A program made the translations under genes and the position numbers. Positions 60,767-64,000 of a DNA stretch of 64,000 bases are shown one piece after another (position 1 is the stretch's first letter; every line of letters begins with the position of its first letter). The DNA lies in NCBI RefSeq assembly GCF_031458325.1, contig NZ_JAVDYG010000001.1, positions 4,216,001 to 4,280,000 of the forward strand, given 5' to 3'. Under the pieces are notes generated by a model. The model worked only from the letters and a program-made list of their open reading frames with translations. It did no database searches and was not told the origin of the DNA. This stretch comes from Nocardioides marmoribigeumensis. Lineage in GTDB: Bacteria; Actinomycetota; Actinomycetes; Propionibacteriales; Nocardioidaceae.

Positions 60767-61525
60767 TCACACCAGGTCCTCGAGCACCTCCGCGATCGCG
60801 ATCTGGCGCGACACCACCTTGCGCGCGAGGACCGGGAGCGCCATCCGTCTGGTGCGGGCGAACCTGCGCATCACGCCGAACGCCTCGTCCAGGCTGACGT
60901 CGAGGCGTTCGGCCAGGACCCCCTTGGCCTGCTCGATCACGATCCGGGACTGCAGGGCCCGGGCCAGCTGGTCCGCCAGCTGGGTCGCGTCGTGCAGCTG
61001 CTCGCGGGTGGCGATCGACAGGGCGACGACGTCGACCACGTCCTGGGCCCGTCGTGCCGCGTCGTCCGAGACCTGCGGGGACCGGAAGAAGAAGTTGACG
61101 CACCCCAGCAGGTCGGCGTTGGCCCGCATCGGCACCGCGAGGATCGAGCGGAACCCGTCCGCCACCGCGGCGCCGGCGAGGTCGGGGAACCTCGCGGGTC
61201 GCTCGAGGTCCGTCACCAGCACGAGGCGGCCGGTGTGGATGGCCTCGATGCACGGTCCTTCCCCGGTCGTGAGCTGCTGCACCTCGAGCCGGTGAGCCGC
61301 GGTGTCGGTCGCGGCCGCCAGGCCCGGGTGCTGGTCGTCGTCGAGCAGGAGCAGCCCCGCCTCGCCTGCCGGGAGCACGTCGACCAGCTCGCGGATCAGG
61401 CGGGTGAGCACCGTTCCCAGGTCGTCGCCGTGGTCGGAGTCGCTGATGACGCCGACGACCAGCCGGGCGACCTGGGCCCACCGCGGGTCGCGCTCCTCCG
61501 CCTCGGTCTCGTCCTCGTCCCTCAC
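60767..61525 (-). CDS. GAF-ANTAR regulatory protein
   Basis: 252 aa: GAF domain (residues about 20-165; GEAGLLLLDDDQHPGLAA, GPCIEAIHTGRLVLVTDL, GCVNFFF) followed by an ANTAR RNA-binding domain (residues about 187-245; IEQAKGVLAERLDVSLDEAFGVMRRFARTRR). ANTAR domains act as antiterminators on tandem hairpins. The GAF may sense a small ligand. Same strand as the PP2C gene, 111 nt downstream of it, with a 22-bp palindrome in between. GTG start. Confidence 0.92.
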   Translation of the reverse strand: MRDEDETEAEERDPRWAQVARLVVGVISDSDHGDDLGTVLTRLIRELVDVLPAGEAGLLLLDDDQHPGLAAATDTAAHRLEVQQLTTGEGPCIEAIHTGRLVLVTDLERPARFPDLAGAAVADGFRSILAVPMRANADLLGCVNFFFRSPQVSDDAARRAQDVVDVVALSIATREQLHDATQLADQLARALQSRIVIEQAKGVLAERLDVSLDEAFGVMRRFARTRRMALPVLARKVVSRQIAIAEVLEDLV

Positions 61526-61601
61526 GCGGCGTCACCCCTCACAGGACCGGGGTGGGCCCGATCCACTCACCGCGTCCGGTACCCGTCCGGGCCCCCCGCT
61601 C

Positions 61602-61623
61602 ACGCTCGGTCTAGACCGAACGT
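61602..61623. promoter_or_regulatory. 22-bp palindrome between PP2C and GAF-ANTAR genes
   Basis: ACGcTCGGTCTAGACCGAaCGT: a perfect 14-bp core (TCGGTCTAGACCGA, 61606-61619) and matching outer ACG/CGT with one mismatched pair. It lies 14 nt after the PP2C stop and 77 nt before the GAF-ANTAR start. Could be an operator or a terminator stem; no T-run follows. Confidence 0.5.
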
Positions 61624-61636
61624 GCCTGGCACCGGC

Positions 61637-63322
61637 TCAGTCGTGCACGCGCACGGCGATGAGGCAGATGTCGTCCTCCTGCTCGGCGCCCATCTGGCGC
61701 AGCAGGACCTGGTCGCTGAGCACGGCGAGGTGCAGGCCCACCAGCTCGCGGGTCGAGCCCACCAGGCGCACCAGGCCCTCGTCCAGGTCGCTCCCCCGGC
61801 GCTCGATCAGTCCGTCGGAGAAGAACAGCACGGTGTCGCCACCACGCAGCACCACCTCGTGCTCGCGGCGCTCGACGCCGGGCACGACCCCGAGCAGCAG
61901 GTCGGCGCTGTCCAGGTCCGTGGCGTCGGCGGTGCCGTCGGCCCGGATGACGACGGGTGGGGGGTGACCCGCGCTCGACCAGCGCAGCACCGAGTCCGGG
62001 CCCCGGCGGGTCAGCGTCCCGACCACCGCGGTGGCCGTCACGCCCGGGTAGAGCGCATCCATGGCCGAGTCGAGCCCGCCCAGCACCTCGGCCGGCCCGC
62101 CCACCTGCCCGAAGCCGATGCCGCGCAGCACCCCACGCAGCTGACCCATCACGGCGGCCGCCTCGAAGTCGTGACCGACCACGTCGCCGACGGTCAGCAG
62201 GACGCTGCCGTCCCGGCGTACGAACGAGTCGTACCAGTCGCCGCCCACCTGGGCCTCGTCGGCGGCCGGCACGTAGCGCGCCTCGATCTCCACGTCGGTC
62301 AGCACCGGGGGCTCGGTCAGCATGCTGCGCTGCAGCTCCTCGGCCAGGGCCCGTTGCCGGCGGTTGGCCTCCAGCACCTCGAACGCCGCACCGGTGCGGC
62401 GCCCCACCTCCGTCGCCACGTCCAGCTCCGCCCCGGTGTACGCCGGCTCGCCGGGCCCGCGGAACACCGCGATCGACCCCAGGACCCCTCGGCTCCCCAG
62501 GAGGGGCACGACGATCGCGCTGGCCGCCCCCATCCGCCTCAGGAGGACCCGGGTCTCCTCGTCGCGGGTGGTGCTGCGCAGGAGCTCCTCGGTCACCTCG
62601 GGGATGAGCATCGCCCGGCCGCCGGCTGCGATGCGCCGGCTCGGGGTCTCCTCGGTCACCGCCTCGGGCAGCATCTCCATCGCGGCGGCCGCGTCCTCGG
62701 CACGCGCCGGGTCACGGTGCTCGATCAGCACGCGCGCGGTGGCTCCCCTGGCGTCGTACGCCTGGAACGAGGCCCAGGTGGCGAACGAGTCGACCAGCTC
62801 GGCGCCGAGCGCGTGCAGGGCCTGGTCGGGGTCGTGGGCACCGAGCAGCGCGTCGGAGACGCGACCCAGCAGCGAGACGTGGCCGCTGTAGCGGTCGCGC
62901 TCGGCCTCCACCCGCAACCGGGAGGTGGCGTCCTCCAGCATCAGCAGGACCACGGGCTCGGCGTCCTCGGTGCGGGACCAGGTCGCGGTCAGGTCCACCG
63001 GGCGGCCGCTCGTCGTGTGCACCGAGACCTTGCCGCTCGCCTCGTCGGTGCGGGCCTTCCAGGTCTGGGCGACCAGGTCGTCCACGACGCCCGGAGGCTC
63101 GATCAGGTCGCGCACCGGACGACCCCGGTCGCTCGGCTCCAGCTCGAGCAGCGCGGACCCGGCGCGGTTCCAGGCGCGCACGTGGTGCTCCTCGTCGACC
63201 ACCAGCACGCCGAGCGGCACGTGCCGCAGCAGCGTGCCGAGCCTCACCGGCCGCTCCTGGTCGGCGGCGGTGCCTGGCGCCGTCGTGCGCGGGGTCGCGG
63301 GCGACGGGTCGGGAGAGCTCAT
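61637..63322 (-). CDS. PAS-GAF-PP2C (SpoIIE/RsbU-type) phosphatase
   Basis: 561-aa serine phosphatase that would dephosphorylate an anti-anti-sigma factor. PAS-like region (residues about 28-140; LRHVPLGVLVVDEEHHVRAWN), GAF (about 150-320; LGSIAVFRG), then the PP2C SpoIIE domain (about 335-561) with GGDWYDSF, GDVVGHDFEAAAVMGQLR, SSAGHPPP, FFSDGLIERR and EDDICLIAVRV, giving the metal aspartates. No membrane helix. RBS GAGGGAGG upstream of ATG 63322. Divergent from the wax ester synthase. No sigma, anti-sigma or anti-anti-sigma gene in the window. Confidence 0.93.
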   Translation of the reverse strand: MSSPDPSPATPRTTAPGTAADQERPVRLGTLLRHVPLGVLVVDEEHHVRAWNRAGSALLELEPSDRGRPVRDLIEPPGVVDDLVAQTWKARTDEASGKVSVHTTSGRPVDLTATWSRTEDAEPVVLLMLEDATSRLRVEAERDRYSGHVSLLGRVSDALLGAHDPDQALHALGAELVDSFATWASFQAYDARGATARVLIEHRDPARAEDAAAAMEMLPEAVTEETPSRRIAAGGRAMLIPEVTEELLRSTTRDEETRVLLRRMGAASAIVVPLLGSRGVLGSIAVFRGPGEPAYTGAELDVATEVGRRTGAAFEVLEANRRQRALAEELQRSMLTEPPVLTDVEIEARYVPAADEAQVGGDWYDSFVRRDGSVLLTVGDVVGHDFEAAAVMGQLRGVLRGIGFGQVGGPAEVLGGLDSAMDALYPGVTATAVVGTLTRRGPDSVLRWSSAGHPPPVVIRADGTADATDLDSADLLLGVVPGVERREHEVVLRGGDTVLFFSDGLIERRGSDLDEGLVRLVGSTRELVGLHLAVLSDQVLLRQMGAEQEDDICLIAVRVHD

Positions 63323-63369
63323 GGTGACGCCTCCCTCTCCGGACGGGGAGCTCGTGGGCCTCGACTCTA

Positions 63370-63386
63370 GCGGCGCCCGGCGCCGC
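63370..63386. promoter_or_regulatory. GC palindrome in the PP2C/wax synthase spacer
   Basis: GCGGCGCC-C-GGCGCCGC, perfect 8-bp arms. It lies about 48 nt from either gene and so could control both. GC-only palindromes occur by chance more often at this GC content. Confidence 0.3.
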
Positions 63387-63417
63387 GGGACGGGCTGACG
63401 CGAACGCTCCAGACCTC

Positions 63418-63423
63418 TAGCCT
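63418..63423 (+). promoter_or_regulatory. -10 element, leaderless start of the wax ester synthase gene
   Basis: TAGCCT, 6 nt before GTG 63430, with CTGACG 17 nt further upstream as a -35. This is the most complete promoter among the leaderless set. Confidence 0.6.
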
Positions 63424-63429
63424 GTCCCC

Positions 63430-64000
63430 GTGGCGAACCAGGTGCTCAAGATCAACGACGCGGGATGGCTCCACGCCGAGACGTTCCGCACGCCGATGCA
63501 GGTCGGCGTGCTGGCCAACTTCACGATGCCCGAGGACGCCGACGACTGCTACCTCGAGGACCTGGTCAACATGTGGCGCACCCACAAGACCTTCCAGCCA
63601 CCCTTCAACTACAAGCTGCGCGGCACCGCGGTCCCACGGTGGGAGGTCCTGCCCGACGAGGAGATCGACCTCGACTACCACCTGCGGCACTCCGCCGTCC
63701 CGTCCCCGGGCGGCGAGCGTGAGCTCGGCATCCTGGTCTCGCGGCTGCACGCGATGAACATGGATCGCCGCTACCCCCTGTGGGAGTGCCACGTGATCGA
63801 GGGTGTCGCCCCCGGCCGCTGGTCGCTCTACATCAAGGTGCACCACTCGCAGATCGACGGGGTGGGGGGCATCCGGATGGCGCGCCGCATGTTCACCACC
63901 GACCCCGACGCCCGCGGGCTGCTGCCGCCGTGGGCGGTCGGCACGCACGGGGTCGACCAGTCCGGTCTGCCTCCCAAGGAGAAGAAGACCGACGTCGCGG
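63430..64000 (+). CDS. wax ester synthase/diacylglycerol acyltransferase (5' part)
   Basis: First 190 codons; the gene runs past the window end. WES/DGAT enzymes make storage triacylglycerol or wax esters from acyl-CoA. The N-terminal start is VANQVLKINDAGWLHAETFR, MQVGVLANF, DLDYHLRH near residue 79, LVSRLHAMNMDRRYPLWECHVIEG near 101-125, and the catalytic HHSQIDG at about residues 138-144, matching HHxxxDG. GTG start supported by TAGCCT and -35. Partial. Confidence 0.93.
   Translation, partial: MANQVLKINDAGWLHAETFRTPMQVGVLANFTMPEDADDCYLEDLVNMWRTHKTFQPPFNYKLRGTAVPRWEVLPDEEIDLDYHLRHSAVPSPGGERELGILVSRLHAMNMDRRYPLWECHVIEGVAPGRWSLYIKVHHSQIDGVGGIRMARRMFTTDPDARGLLPPWAVGTHGVDQSGLPPKEKKTDVA

Overview
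The window is high-GC actinobacterial chromosome, most likely from the Nocardioides/Nocardioidaceae group. This placement is an inference from gene content. RbpA, WhiA, OpcA, an actinobacterial Vms1-like tRNA hydrolase (acVLRF1 type), a mycothiol-type DinB/maleylpyruvate isomerase protein, a GAF-ANTAR protein, a wax ester synthase, a fabG-inhA pair and a sufRBDCSU operon with an internal Rieske ferredoxin are all typical of that phylum. Genes are densely packed, many start with GTG, and the sequence is almost wholly housekeeping. I found no rRNA or tRNA gene, CRISPR array or prophage.

Layout. 1-5 kb: a TauE/SafE permease with an ABC ATPase, an unknown protein, a 740-bp inverted-repeat-bounded element carrying a wrecked TnpB gene, serB and a SixA-like phosphatase. 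5-9 kb: inhA, fabG, dodecin, a DUF3099 protein, moaA and surf1. 9-17 kb: an SDR, an ABC exporter, a GNAT protein, a crotonase, an ABC-F ATPase, a YpfJ-type zinc peptidase and an ASCH protein. 17-22 kb: a DinB protein, a methyltransferase, a YrhK protein with a phosphatidylserine-decarboxylase-like protein, a heme-oxygenase-like diiron protein with a CDGSH protein, and the acVLRF1 protein. 22-28.5 kb: the suf iron-sulfur operon under SufR. 28.5-33 kb: an ABC-2 exporter, ctaA, a SUKH-like protein and ctaB. 33-41 kb: the pentose phosphate operon tkt-tal-pgi-zwf-opcA-pgl. 41-51 kb: a membrane glycosyltransferase, then on the minus strand uvrC-rapZ-yvcK-whiA, gap-pgk-tpiA-secG and rbpA. 51-64 kb: a FrcBCA-like sugar ABC transporter, a BioF2-type acetyltransferase, a Rieske lipoprotein, uvrA, a maleylpyruvate-isomerase-like protein with an MBL hydrolase, a GAF-ANTAR/PP2C signalling pair, and the 5' end of a wax ester synthase.

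How the parts work together. Iron-sulfur assembly (suf), heme A and cytochrome oxidase assembly (ctaA, ctaB, surf1), molybdopterin synthesis (moaA) and the iron proteins form a redox and cofactor theme. Lower glycolysis and the oxidative pentose phosphate pathway occupy two opposing operons. uvrA, with a LexA-type box over its promoter, and uvrC supply nucleotide excision repair.

The most striking non-coding signal is a recurrent TANNNT hexamer placed 6-7 nt before the start codon of at least fifteen genes. This is the signature of leaderless transcription, and it also helps fix start codons. The other signals of note are the TnpB relic element, histone-H1-like tails on OpcA and UvrA, several near-perfect palindromes in promoter regions, and repeated antiparallel 3' overlaps between convergent genes.
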